Shown one piece after another: positions 1-6,156 of a DNA stretch of 21,236 nucleotides. The notes under the pieces were generated by a model. That model saw nothing but the letters and a program-made list of their open reading frames with translations. It was not told the DNA's origin and did no database searches. The stretch is from a virus. A program made the position numbers and the translations under genes. Numbering within the stretch: the stretch's first letter is position 1; the number at the start of each line of letters is the position of its first letter. The stretch covers positions 1 to 21,236 of IMG/VR virus record IMGVR_UViG_3300007734_000458. The stretch is one strand, 5' to 3'.

Positions 1-84
1 GCTGAACAGTTGCGTGGCATCAACAAAGAAAACGCTGTCAAAGCAATGGAAGAGCTGCTCAAGCGTAAAGCTGGGCAACCTTGA
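1..84 (+). CDS. C-terminal end of an unknown protein (5' truncated)
   Basis: Only the last 27 codons are in the window, read in frame 1 and ending at TGA 82-84. The visible peptide is charged and probably helical (Lys, Glu, Leu rich), with no recognisable motif. It lies 18 bases upstream of the tail adaptor and in the same direction, so it is probably the last gene of the tail or internal virion protein block. The reading frame is open from base 1 and the downstream gene has its own ribosome binding site, which supports a real gene end. Function cannot be assigned. Confidence 0.6.
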   Translation, partial: AEQLRGINKENAVKAMEELLKRKAGQP

Positions 85-102
85 TACACAGGAGAACCAG
101 TA

Positions 103-585
103 ATGTCCGCACTCTCAATCAGACCGCCCTACCCAGCATTCGCTGGCGCTGACGGCCAGCCGCTGGACGATGGCTACATCTGGATCGGCACAGCCAACCT
201 AAGCCCCCAGGTCAACCAGATCGCGGTCTACTGGGACTCAGCCCTGGCCATTCCTGCTGTGCAGCCCATCCGCACCTCGGGCGGGTATCCGGTCTACCAG
301 GGCACGCCTTCACGCTTTTACACGACAAGCGACTACAGCATCCAGGTGCTGGACAGCAAAGGCAGCGTGGTCTACACGTCATTCAATGGAAATATTTCCT
401 CTGGGTCGGCAGTAACCAATGCAACTGGAAATAGTGTACAAACCATTTTTCCTGTGACATCTACACCATTCGCAATTTACATTAATGGCGTTTATCAGAA
501 CCAGAACACTTACACAGTGGCTGGCGGTAACGTGACATTCTCGGAAGCGCCACCATTCAATTCGGTTATCGAGTTTCTGATCTAA
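103..585 (+). CDS. Tail adaptor with P22-tailspike-like head-binding domain
   Basis: A 160-residue structural protein. Residues 8-97 match the pattern of the P22 tailspike head-binding domain: a proline-rich start, DGYIWIG at 23-29 (P22 has NGKIYIG), a VNQIAVYW strand at 37-44, then the GYPVYQG turn and a SIQVLDSKGSVVY strand pair at 79-91. In P22 this domain trimerises and attaches the spike to the tail; here it is a separate protein without the enzymatic beta-helix. Residues 105-160 form a second beta module with INGVYQ and TFSEAPP, common in phage tail fibres. The start is preceded by AGGAG at good spacing. It is followed 10 bases later by another tail gene. I infer that it is the virion anchor for the downstream tailspike. 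Confidence 0.8.
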   Translation: MSALSIRPPYPAFAGADGQPLDDGYIWIGTANLSPQVNQIAVYWDSALAIPAVQPIRTSGGYPVYQGTPSRFYTTSDYSIQVLDSKGSVVYTSFNGNISSGSAVTNATGNSVQTIFPVTSTPFAIYINGVYQNQNTYTVAGGNVTFSEAPPFNSVIEFLI

Positions 586-595
586 GGAGAAAGCA

Positions 596-1060
596 ATGCT
601 TAAAACAATTGGATTCCCATCAACACGCACCGGAGATCAGACCATTATCGATGGCAACCTTGTCATCGGTACATCTGGCAAAGGCATCGACTTTTCTGCC
701 ACACCTGGCACAGGCACAAGTGAGTTGCTTAATGACTATGAAGAAGGTACTTGGACGCCAAGTCAAGGTGCTGGCCTAGCAGTTGTTGGAACATTTAGCT
801 CTACTGGCAGATACACAAAAATTGGCAGGCAGGTTACTGTCTCTGGAACACTGAATGGATCAACATCGATTGCTGTTGCACCAGCGCAAATCCTATGTGG
901 AAATCTTCCTTTCTCGCCAGCTGGAAATAATGTTGGCGCTCTTTCAGTAAGCAACTTGAATCAATTTGGTGGAACTGTTACCGCTGGGACAAATATCTAC
1001 AGCACCAGTTCAACCACGGTGGATACACAGATTTTGTTTAACACCACTTTCACTATCTAA
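596..1060 (+). CDS. Small tail-fibre-associated beta-rich protein
   Basis: A 154-residue protein between the adaptor and the tailspike, with AAGGAGA before the ATG. Residues 20-35 carry NLVIGTSGKGIDFSA, and DYEEGTWTP (47-55) is followed by GRYTKIGRQV (71-80). I recognise this combination from small tail or receptor-binding proteins of many tailed phages, where it usually sits next to the spike or fibre. The rest is Ser/Thr/Gly/Asn-rich and predicted beta, consistent with an extracellular carbohydrate-facing or trimerising domain. No catalytic motif is visible. It could be a connector between adaptor and spike, or an independent decoration; the sequence does not decide. Confidence 0.7.
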   Translation: MLKTIGFPSTRTGDQTIIDGNLVIGTSGKGIDFSATPGTGTSELLNDYEEGTWTPSQGAGLAVVGTFSSTGRYTKIGRQVTVSGTLNGSTSIAVAPAQILCGNLPFSPAGNNVGALSVSNLNQFGGTVTAGTNIYSTSSTTVDTQILFNTTFTI

Positions 1061-1072
1061 ACAGGTAAGAAA

Positions 1073-2749
1073 ATGTCACTTACAAAAGTTTCTTACAGCA
1101 TGATTGAGGGTGGCTGCGCCAACGTCCTCGACTTTGGTGCAAAGGGTGACGGAGTAGCCAACGACACCGCAGCAATTCAAGCGGCTGTTGACAGTCTTTC
1201 AGTAAGTGGTGGAGCTGTGTATTTCCCAAGCGGAACGTACAAGGTTGTGCCACCGACTGCAACTACCGGTTGCATCTGGATTCCTTACGACAACATCACG
1301 TTGTTCGGGGATGGGTCGTCCTCTGTGATTCAGACCACAACAAACGCTTCCGTTCCGGTTCACGTTTGCTCAACAAACGACCTGACCATCGTTCCTTCTG
1401 CCATCACGCAATCTGTTCAGAATTTTGTTTGTCGTGATCTTGCTGTAAACGGAACAAGCAGTCCTCAGTATTTTGCACTCGGTTACGGGCGTGGAATTTT
1501 GATGCGTGTTGTCACAAACGCAATTGTAAAAAATTGCTTTGTGACCGACATGAGCATGATCGGCATTTGCTCAGAGGGTGGCAACGGCAAGTTTTTGGTT
1601 GACGGGAATCTTGTCACTAACTGCTATTACTCGGCCATCAATTACAACGGACGCTGCTATCAGTCCATCATCACAAACAACATCTGCTTTGGCTCGAACA
1701 TCAGTGCAAACTCGGTGTCCATCCAAGCCAACGGACACTGCGTAATTCACAACAACACAGTGTACGGAAGCCCTGGTGACTACGCGAACTGTGGCGGCAT
1801 CATTTGGGGCGAAGGCCCATATACCGGTGTCGGTGTTATCAGTGGGAACATTGTCAAGCATTGCAGGTTTGGCATCAAGACGATTTACAACGGGCCATGC
1901 ACAATTACCGACAACTTGATTGTCAATTGCTTGACGACTGGCGGCATCAATTTGATTGGTGACATTACGTTGCCATCTTTCCCAGTGGGGTCATCTGACA
2001 ACATTGTTTCCAACAACACGCTGATAAATAACTATCCGGCGCAAATCACATGCTCGGCTCCAAACAGCGTCATCAATGGAAATAGGTTAATTGGACATTT
2101 GGCTGCAATCAATGCAGGAGGCCCAACAGAACCTGACACGATCATAGATGTGATCCCAGAAATCTCCATTGAGATGAGCGCAAACTATTGCTCAATCATT
2201 GGGAATATCATCAATGGTTCTGTCCGTGGTGTTGTCCAATTGGAGGGCACTGTTCTTGGTGTTTTTGCAAATAATGACATGTACGGTGTTAGTGCTGGGA
2301 ACATGGCAGTCCAGACAACATCTGCTGTAATCGCTGCAACTACAGGCTTAATCAATCGCGTTTCAGATGGAACTGGTTTGTACCAGTCGCAGATCAATGC
2401 ATCTTCCAAGCCAACTGAAGGATTTTGGCAAACAGGAGACATTTGGAACCGTTACCCATTGGTCATCAGCTCAACACTTGGCGCTGTGGTTGTCGGATTA
2501 GTCAGTACAACAACCACAGCAACTGCTGCGGCTGGTGCTACTGCTATTACAACGGCTTCCGCTCCGTCTGCGGCATCTGGGAATATTCTTGGAATTCAGC
2601 TTGACAACGGCTCGTACCATTGGACAGCTGCAACCAGTGTTGTCGGTGCAACTGTAAACTTTTCTGCGCCCATTCCCACTGGACGATCTGTCGCAAACGG
2701 TGCAAAAGTTTACGGTCAGCAATGGCGTGACTTGGCAGTATTGGCATAA
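1073..2749 (+). CDS. Tailspike protein, pectate-lyase-like beta-helix
   Basis: A 558-residue tailspike. Near the N terminus NVLDFGAKGDG (18-28), followed by NDTAAIQAAVD and a GGAVYFPSGTY stretch, is the signature of the Pectate_lyase_3 / glycosyl hydrolase 28-like superfamily found in phage depolymerases. Residues from about 70 to 400 show repeating short strands with Asn-rich turns (for example VDGNLVTN, ITNNICFG, ISGNIVKH), as expected for a right-handed parallel beta-helix. The last 120 residues, with an Ala/Thr-rich stretch, are probably a trimerisation or binding domain. It should recognise and perhaps cleave host surface polysaccharide. It lacks its own head-binding domain, which is encoded separately at 103-585. 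AGGTAAG precedes the ATG. Substrate and catalytic residues cannot be named. Confidence 0.85.
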   Translation: MSLTKVSYSMIEGGCANVLDFGAKGDGVANDTAAIQAAVDSLSVSGGAVYFPSGTYKVVPPTATTGCIWIPYDNITLFGDGSSSVIQTTTNASVPVHVCSTNDLTIVPSAITQSVQNFVCRDLAVNGTSSPQYFALGYGRGILMRVVTNAIVKNCFVTDMSMIGICSEGGNGKFLVDGNLVTNCYYSAINYNGRCYQSIITNNICFGSNISANSVSIQANGHCVIHNNTVYGSPGDYANCGGIIWGEGPYTGVGVISGNIVKHCRFGIKTIYNGPCTITDNLIVNCLTTGGINLIGDITLPSFPVGSSDNIVSNNTLINNYPAQITCSAPNSVINGNRLIGHLAAINAGGPTEPDTIIDVIPEISIEMSANYCSIIGNIINGSVRGVVQLEGTVLGVFANNDMYGVSAGNMAVQTTSAVIAATTGLINRVSDGTGLYQSQINASSKPTEGFWQTGDIWNRYPLVISSTLGAVVVGLVSTTTTATAAAGATAITTASAPSAASGNILGIQLDNGSYHWTAATSVVGATVNFSAPIPTGRSVANGAKVYGQQWRDLAVLA

Positions 2750-2768
2750 TTAACGAAAGGAAATCATC

Positions 2769-3008
2769 ATGTCCAACGAAAATGTTTTTGTCGATCAAAT
2801 AGAGGTTGCAGACAACGGGGTTGTGCAAGTTAGAACTTGCACTCAAGTTTTTGGTGAAATGAACAAGGTGAGTGCATCATTTCATCGCCATGTTGTTGTT
2901 CCAGGCGATGACTACAGCGGTGAGGATCCCAAAGTTCAAGCTATCTGTTCCGATGCCCACACTGCTGATGTGATCGCAGCATACAAAAAATTAGTCAAAG
3001 GAGTCTGA
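2769..3008 (+). CDS. Hypothetical protein downstream of the tailspike
   Basis: A 79-residue protein with a strong AAAGGA site before the ATG. It has an acidic N-terminal strand region (VFVDQIEVADNGVVQVR), a central VSASFHRHVVVPGDDY and a helical C terminus (TADVIAAYKKLVKGV). I do not recognise a family. Small proteins of this kind often follow tailspike genes and may be virion components or spike assembly factors. It is 2 bases from the next start, so the two are co-translated. Real coding is supported by the ribosome site, tight spacing and same-strand context. Confidence 0.65.
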   Translation: MSNENVFVDQIEVADNGVVQVRTCTQVFGEMNKVSASFHRHVVVPGDDYSGEDPKVQAICSDAHTADVIAAYKKLVKGV

Positions 3009-3009
3009 C

Positions 3010-3363
3010 ATGTCCGGTAATTCACAAATTGCATTTGCACCACTTGGCAAGACCATTGTGGTGGCAGCAGCCGCAGTTGCACCTGCTGGTATTCAGGCAC
3101 CCGTCTTTGTCAAGTTTGATCCACAAAACGCAGGTCAGTATCGTGTAATCAATGCAGGTACCACAACCGTGTTCTTGGGCACTGGCCCAAACGCAACAGA
3201 TGCAACGGCCAACGCTGTGGCTCCAGTCGCAGGAACACCATCGGCAGCCATTGTGCTCGTTCCTGGTGCAGTTGAAATCTTGAGATTCAACCAAGATACC
3301 TACTTCAGCGGCCTGTCCAGTGCAGCAGCAACCGTCTACATCACGCCAGGCCAAGGCCTTTAA
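3010..3363 (+). CDS. Hypothetical Ala/Val-rich virion-associated protein
   Basis: A 117-residue protein starting one base after the preceding stop, with AAAGGAG upstream. The sequence is rich in Ala, Val, Gly and Pro and predicted to be nearly all beta (for example VFVKFDPQNAGQYRVIN and AIVLVPGAVEILRF). There is no signal peptide or membrane segment I would trust. The composition resembles small phage decoration or stabilising proteins, but this is a weak analogy. Its stop overlaps the next start by one base (TAATG at 3361-3365), linking the tail genes to the lysis genes in one transcript. Confidence 0.65.
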   Translation: MSGNSQIAFAPLGKTIVVAAAAVAPAGIQAPVFVKFDPQNAGQYRVINAGTTTVFLGTGPNATDATANAVAPVAGTPSAAIVLVPGAVEILRFNQDTYFSGLSSAAATVYITPGQGL

Positions 3364-3596
3364 TGTTGGAGACTGACGTTATGGCAGTAGAAGGAAACGA
3401 GATCGACCTTGTGAAATATGGCGTGCTCTGGCAGAAAGTTCAGGACATGGACAAAAAGATGGACAAGGTCGAGCGCCAGCTTGAGGAACTGGTGGCGCTG
3501 GCCAACAAAGGTCGTGGAGGCTTTTGGTTCGGAATGACGGTGGTCTCGGGAGCTTCTGCGCTTGTCGGATACATGCTCAACTACTTCAAGCACTGA
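3363..3596 (+). CDS. Small coiled-coil protein with C-terminal membrane segment (lysis)
   Basis: A 77-residue protein. Residues 17-48 form a charged heptad-like helix (VQDMDKKMDKVERQLEEL), then Gly-Arg-Gly-Gly, then one hydrophobic segment at about 53-72, ending in a short basic tail. This layout is like XhlA-type haemolysin or antiholin-like accessory proteins encoded beside endolysins. The listed ATG overlaps the previous stop by one base; an in-frame ATG at 3381 would give 71 residues and is a serious alternative. It is directly followed by the endolysin and then a second membrane protein. I infer a role in lysis, as an accessory holin or antiholin. Confidence 0.7.
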   Translation: MLETDVMAVEGNEIDLVKYGVLWQKVQDMDKKMDKVERQLEELVALANKGRGGFWFGMTVVSGASALVGYMLNYFKH

Positions 3597-3598
3597 TC

Positions 3599-3979
3599 AT
3601 GTACAAGCTCGGCGCAAGGTCAAAACAGCGGCTCAAAGGCGTGCATGAAGACCTGATTAAGGTCGTCGAGCGTGCCATTGAGATCAGCACCGTGGACTTC
3701 ACAGTGCTCGAAGGCCTACGCACTCCTGAGCGCCAGAAGACCCTGATGGAGTCCGGTGCAAGCCAGACCCTCAACTCACGCCACATTACCGGCCACGCGG
3801 TCGATCTTGGGGCTTGGGTGGACAACCAGGTGGATTGGTCTTGGCCGCTGTATCACAAGGTCGCAGCAGCCATGAAGGAAGCGGCCAAGCAGCTCGATGT
3901 GGCCATCGTTTGGGGCGGTGACTGGAACACATTCAAAGATGGCCCACACTTCGAACTTGACCGGAGAAAATACCCATGA
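3599..3979 (+). CDS. Endolysin, M15-family L-Ala-D-Glu/D-Ala-D-Ala type peptidase
   Basis: A 126-residue peptidoglycan peptidase of the M15 (VanY / Peptidase_M15_4) type, which cuts the stem peptide of the cell wall. The zinc signature is visible: SRHITGHAVDL at 60-70 gives His62 and Asp69 (H-x6-D), and DGPHFEL at 114-120 gives His117, with Asp114 as probable base. LEGLRTPERQ at 38-47 is the usual substrate-loop Arg region. The family is about this long. The frame is open upstream to 3524, but that extension lies over the preceding gene and the protein aligns from MYKLGARSK, so I start at 3599, two bases after the previous stop. No signal peptide or SAR segment is present, so export depends on a holin. 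Its stop overlaps the next start by four bases. Confidence 0.9.
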   Translation: MYKLGARSKQRLKGVHEDLIKVVERAIEISTVDFTVLEGLRTPERQKTLMESGASQTLNSRHITGHAVDLGAWVDNQVDWSWPLYHKVAAAMKEAAKQLDVAIVWGGDWNTFKDGPHFELDRRKYP

Positions 3980-4398
3980 TCGACCCTGTCACCATTGGCG
4001 GAATTTTCAGCATCGGAACGAAGCTGATCGACAAACTATTTCCAGACCCTACTGCAAAAGCTCAGGCCCAGCTCGAGTTGCTCAAGATGCAGCAGACTGG
4101 AGACCTTGATGAGATCAAAGTGCAACTGAGCGCTATCATTGCAGAGGCTCAAAGCTCAGACCCGTGGACAAGCAGGGCAAGACCATCGTTTCTGTACGTG
4201 GTCTATGTCCTATTGCTGTGGAGCATTCCAATGGGCATCCTGACCATTTTTAGGCCAGAAGCTGCTGCGGCATTCACAGCAGGATTCAAGGCTTGGATGC
4301 TGGCCATCCCTGAGCCAGTGCTGACCTTGTTCGGTGTCGTGATGACCGGCTATGTGGCAGGCCGATCATGGGAAAAGGTGCGAGGTGCTGCCAAGTGA
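3976..4398 (+). CDS. Holin, 3TM (HP1/GTA-release) type
   Basis: A 140-residue membrane protein. After an N-terminal Gly/Ile-rich segment and an amphipathic helix (25-58), SSDPWTSRARPSFLYVV at 60-76 is the hallmark of the Holin_3TMs family (PF11351, 'holin of 3TMs, for gene-transfer release'). Hydrophobic segments are at about 71-92 and 110-128, followed by a positive C terminus (GRSWEKVRGAAK). It should sit in the inner membrane and let the endolysin reach the wall. The ATG overlaps the endolysin stop (ATGA), so translation is coupled. This is the last gene of the rightward late transcript before the convergent early operon. Confidence 0.8.
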   Translation: MIDPVTIGGIFSIGTKLIDKLFPDPTAKAQAQLELLKMQQTGDLDEIKVQLSAIIAEAQSSDPWTSRARPSFLYVVYVLLLWSIPMGILTIFRPEAAAAFTAGFKAWMLAIPEPVLTLFGVVMTGYVAGRSWEKVRGAAK

Positions 4399-4407
4399 TT
4401 TTGGCAG
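4388..4407. terminator. Inverted repeat at the convergent gene junction
   Basis: CTGCCAA (4388-4394) and TTGGCAG (4401-4407) form a perfect 7-bp stem with a 6-base loop that holds the holin stop codon. It lies exactly where the rightward lysis transcript meets the leftward early transcript. Neither side has a T-tract, so it is at best a weak bidirectional terminator or a 3'-end stabiliser. Confidence 0.35.
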
Positions 4408-4414
4408 ACACTCG

Positions 4415-4603
4415 TCAATTCGCGTAAACGTAGGCGCAGTACAGCAAGAAGGCCAGCCACAGCAGGCCAAGGATGGCGGTCATCAGCCAATGAAAAAAGC
4501 GCCCAAGTAGGTGATTAAAGGTCAAAGGCTGCGGAGTATGGGCAACGCGCACAGGGCAATCACGGCCCTGCCTGCAATTGCCATAATCGTCGCAGCAGTT
4601 CAT
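4415..4603 (-). CDS. Small Cys-rich single-pass membrane protein
   Basis: A 62-residue protein. The N terminus is hydrophilic and cysteine-rich (MNCCDDYGNCRQGRDCPVR: Cys3, 4, 10, 16), followed by one strong hydrophobic helix at about 37-58. I recognise this MNCC..GNC.QGR.CP start from small proteins of betaproteobacterial phages and prophages, but no function is known to me. AAGGAG precedes the ATG, and the start overlaps the upstream gene's stop by four bases. As the last gene of the leftward operon it is probably an early inner-membrane protein, for example in host takeover or superinfection exclusion (inference). Confidence 0.75.
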   Translation of the reverse strand: MNCCDDYGNCRQGRDCPVRVAHTPQPLTFNHLLGRFFHWLMTAILGLLWLAFLLYCAYVYAN

Positions 4604-5130
4604 GTGTTCTTCTCCTTGAGTTTGGCTTCAATGGTTTTCATTAGGTCTTCATCGTCATGCGATGGGTCGCCCCACCCAACAACTTCTCGCCAGAGATTGT
4701 TACGTTCCTCATCAGTCAGCCCAACCAATGTGCGCTGTGGTGGGGTGGTGTAGGTGTATTGCTGTGTGTAAAGTTTGTGTTTGCCAACGGGTAGGCTCAT
4801 GTATTCCAAACGCCAATCCTTACCAAACACCTCAATGATTGCTCCGCACTTAGGTTCTTGCTCTGGTTTCACAAACTGTCCCCCAGCAATAGCCGCCGCG
4901 TGTTCTGCCTGACACTCTATTGAGTGTTCTTGGTCTGTGCGCGTGATGCCACAGTTCATTCCTTTGCATGGTGGGTGCGCCACAGGCTCCTGCTCTGGTT
5001 GTGCTAAGGCTGCTTTGATGACGGTGATGGCTTCATACATCTGCGGTTCAAAGTCAGCCAATATCCATCCGTCTTTATTGACTCGCTCAATAAACTCCAG
5101 CGCCAACTTCAATGCTTCGTCTTTAGTCAT
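4600..5130 (-). CDS. Mosaic PEQEP-repeat hypothetical protein
   Basis: A 176-residue protein. The N terminus is an amphipathic helical region (MTKDEALKLALEFIERV, then YEAITVIKAALAQ at 32-44). PEQEP occurs twice, at 45-49 and 89-93, separating a Cys/His-containing module (CKGMNC, IECQAEHAAA) from a C-terminal module with LYTQQY, TTPPQR and LTDEERNNLW. This patchwork with PEQEP linkers, TPPQR and LTDEE is typical of a modular protein class common in phages and prophages of Burkholderiales, comparable in style to Ea22-like mosaic proteins; function unknown. The frame is open further upstream to 5244, but MTKDEALK at 5130 overlaps the upstream stop by ATGA and is the usual family start. Confidence 0.75.
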   Translation of the reverse strand: MTKDEALKLALEFIERVNKDGWILADFEPQMYEAITVIKAALAQPEQEPVAHPPCKGMNCGITRTDQEHSIECQAEHAAAIAGGQFVKPEQEPKCGAIIEVFGKDWRLEYMSLPVGKHKLYTQQYTYTTPPQRTLVGLTDEERNNLWREVVGWGDPSHDDEDLMKTIEAKLKEKNT

Positions 5131-5291
5131 GACGACCACCAAGCCACCAAAAGGCAAGCCAAGCCAGCGCCAATGGCAAAGGCCAACACATAGCCTGCCA
5201 CACGCTCCCAAAGCGGCTCTGGGCGGCCATAGCCCTGCACCCATGTGCAGTCTGCAAAGTTACGTGGTGTTTGAAAGTTTGAGTTTTTCAC
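5127..5291 (-). CDS. Small single-pass membrane protein, GTG start
   Basis: A 54-residue protein that starts with GTG at 5291 and has no in-frame ATG, so a simple ATG scan misses it. AAGGAG lies six bases before the GTG. The N terminus is soluble (MKNSNFQTPRNFADCTW, with GYGRPEPLWERV at 20-31) and residues about 33-51 form one hydrophobic helix ending in WWSS. The stop overlaps the next start (ATGA). I associate the TPR.F.DC....GY...EP pattern with small membrane proteins of betaproteobacterial phages, without a known role. It is the first gene after the internal leftward promoter and is probably co-translated with the next two genes. Confidence 0.75.
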   Translation of the reverse strand: MKNSNFQTPRNFADCTWVQGYGRPEPLWERVAGYVLAFAIGAGLACLLVAWWSS

Positions 5292-5317
5292 GATCAGCTC
5301 CTTGCTGGTTGGTTAAT

Positions 5318-5335
5318 GTGGTCACACTATACCAC
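5318..5335. promoter_or_regulatory. Possible operator overlapping the -10 element
   Basis: GTGGT (5318-5322) and ACCAC (5331-5335) are inverted arms around an 8-base spacer that contains most of the leftward -10 hexamer. An imperfect dyad here would be well placed for a repressor. The phage encodes at least one ribbon-helix-helix and one HTH protein that could use it; this is inference. Confidence 0.3.
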
Positions 5336-5356
5336 GAAGTCCCACAATCAATGCAA
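5326..5356 (-). promoter_or_regulatory. Internal leftward promoter with extended -10
   Basis: On the minus strand, TATAGT (5331-5326) is preceded by TGG, giving an extended -10 (TGnTATAGT). A TTGCAT element at 5356-5351 could be a -35, but the spacer of 19 bases is long. It sits 35 bases upstream of the GTG of the small membrane protein and just after a hairpin, so it could re-start transcription of the last three leftward genes. Confidence 0.5.
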
Positions 5357-5373
5357 CTAGGGACAAACCCTAG
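5357..5373 (-). terminator. Hairpin at the end of the 162-residue gene
   Basis: CTAGGG and CCCTAG arms (6 bp) around a 5-base loop overlap the TAG stop of the preceding leftward gene. A second perfect stem (TGATGTG / CACATCA, 5376-5394) lies immediately before it inside the last codons. No clean T-run follows, so termination would be partial. The hairpin pair followed by a promoter suggests a transcription boundary in the early operon. Confidence 0.4.
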
Positions 5374-5858
5374 ATTGATGTGATCTCCACATCATGCGGC
5401 CTGCGCTTGCCATCGAGCAGGTCATGCAGTCGTTTTTCGGTCAATCGGTGGCATCGAATCATCACCCGAGCAGGCAACACTTCCAGAAGGGCGGCATAGT
5501 CGCTCAAAAGGGCGCGTACAGCCTGAATTCCAGACCCATCCATACGAATGGTGCCACCAGCCCTGTTTCGCTTGCCAGCGACCGCCAAAGCGGTAATGGC
5601 ATCCATCAGCAGGCCACCAGAATCCTCGCAGACCTTCATGTCGAGCACCAGCGTCTCCATGAGGTTGACTGCATCGGAAACCACACGCCAGTCGTCCGTG
5701 GTGGGTGTTGGCACTGTCTCCATTGCATTCAAGCCCTCATACATCATGGTGAGCTGGTGCGTGCGGTGCGCAACAGGCAATGGCTCAGTTGGACTGGCCA
5801 TCATCTCGTCCATGATGGTGTAGTACTTCCTGCGCTGCTGGCGCTTCTTTTTTTGCAT
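5370..5858 (-). CDS. Hypothetical helical protein
   Basis: A 162-residue protein with a very basic start (MQKKKRQQRRKYY) and then mostly alpha-helical sequence, including DWRVVSDAVNLMETLV at 60-75 and ALLSDYAALLEVLP around 128-141. The C terminus is basic (CHRLTEKRLHDLLDGKRR). I believe related proteins occur in the early regions of Pseudomonas and Burkholderia phages without an assigned role; the basic ends would suit nucleic-acid binding, which is only a suggestion. The frame is open to 6104, but a GGAGGGG site lies in front of the ATG at 5858, and the upstream part is covered by two other genes, so 5858 is the start. TGATG overlap with the upstream gene. Confidence 0.7.
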   Translation of the reverse strand: MQKKKRQQRRKYYTIMDEMMASPTEPLPVAHRTHQLTMMYEGLNAMETVPTPTTDDWRVVSDAVNLMETLVLDMKVCEDSGGLLMDAITALAVAGKRNRAGGTIRMDGSGIQAVRALLSDYAALLEVLPARVMIRCHRLTEKRLHDLLDGKRRPHDVEITSI

Positions 5859-5989
5859 CAATAGCCCCTCCAGGCGCGAACATCCACCAGCCACAGCGAG
5901 ATGAAGAACTCGCCATTGGCAAAGCCAATGCCAAATACTGGCCACTTGTGCATCAGCGTCTCGATGCTGATCTTGATCTGCTTCCTCAT
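5858..5989 (-). CDS. Tiny hypothetical protein, 43 residues
   Basis: A short frame from ATG 5989 to TGA 5858. It starts basic (MRKQIKISIE), followed by an aromatic, moderately hydrophobic stretch (WPVFGIGFANGEFFISLWL) and a basic end. Support for it being real: GGAGG seven bases before the start, ATGA overlap with the upstream ribbon-helix-helix gene, a one-base TGATG overlap with the downstream gene, and otherwise a 130-base hole in a fully packed operon. No family recognised. Confidence 0.6.
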   Translation of the reverse strand: MRKQIKISIETLMHKWPVFGIGFANGEFFISLWLVDVRAWRGY

Positions 5990-6156
5990 GCCTTGGCCTC
6001 CAGCGCCTGCTGGCGCTCCATCTCCATCTTGACGCAGTGCAGAATCTGCGCAGCCAGCGTTCGCGTGTTACGCTCGGCCATCTTGCGCAGCTCACGCTCA
6101 ACATCGGCAGGCAACCGAATGGTCATGTAGCGGTCTTTGATTTTTGCGGTGGCCAT
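5986..6156 (-). CDS. Arc-like ribbon-helix-helix DNA-binding protein
   Basis: A 56-residue protein. YMTIRLPADVERELRKMA (10-27) followed by ERNTRTLAAQILHCVKME (28-45) fits the ribbon-helix-helix fold: a short strand with alternating residues (M-T-I-R-L) that would enter the DNA major groove, helix A, the turn at NTRT, and helix B. It closely resembles P22 Arc in size and layout. Such proteins bind operators as dimers of dimers. GGAGG precedes the ATG, which overlaps the upstream stop by one base. The gene is short enough to be missed by length filters. Likely a regulator of phage or host promoters; the target is unknown, with the dyad at 5318-5335 a candidate. Confidence 0.8.
   Translation of the reverse strand: MATAKIKDRYMTIRLPADVERELRKMAERNTRTLAAQILHCVKMEMERQQALEAKA

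Noticed and set aside
1073-2749. Diversity-generating retroelement variable repeat in the Asn-rich tailspike
   Set aside because: Asn codons are explained by beta-helix turns; no template repeat, reverse transcriptase or avd-like gene is in the window.
4388-4407. Strong intrinsic terminator
   Set aside because: The stem is perfect but short and no T-run follows on either strand; listed only as a weak candidate.
5394-5864. Plus-strand open frame of 156 codons
   Set aside because: Opposite the 162-residue leftward gene, which has a strong ribosome site and coupled neighbours.
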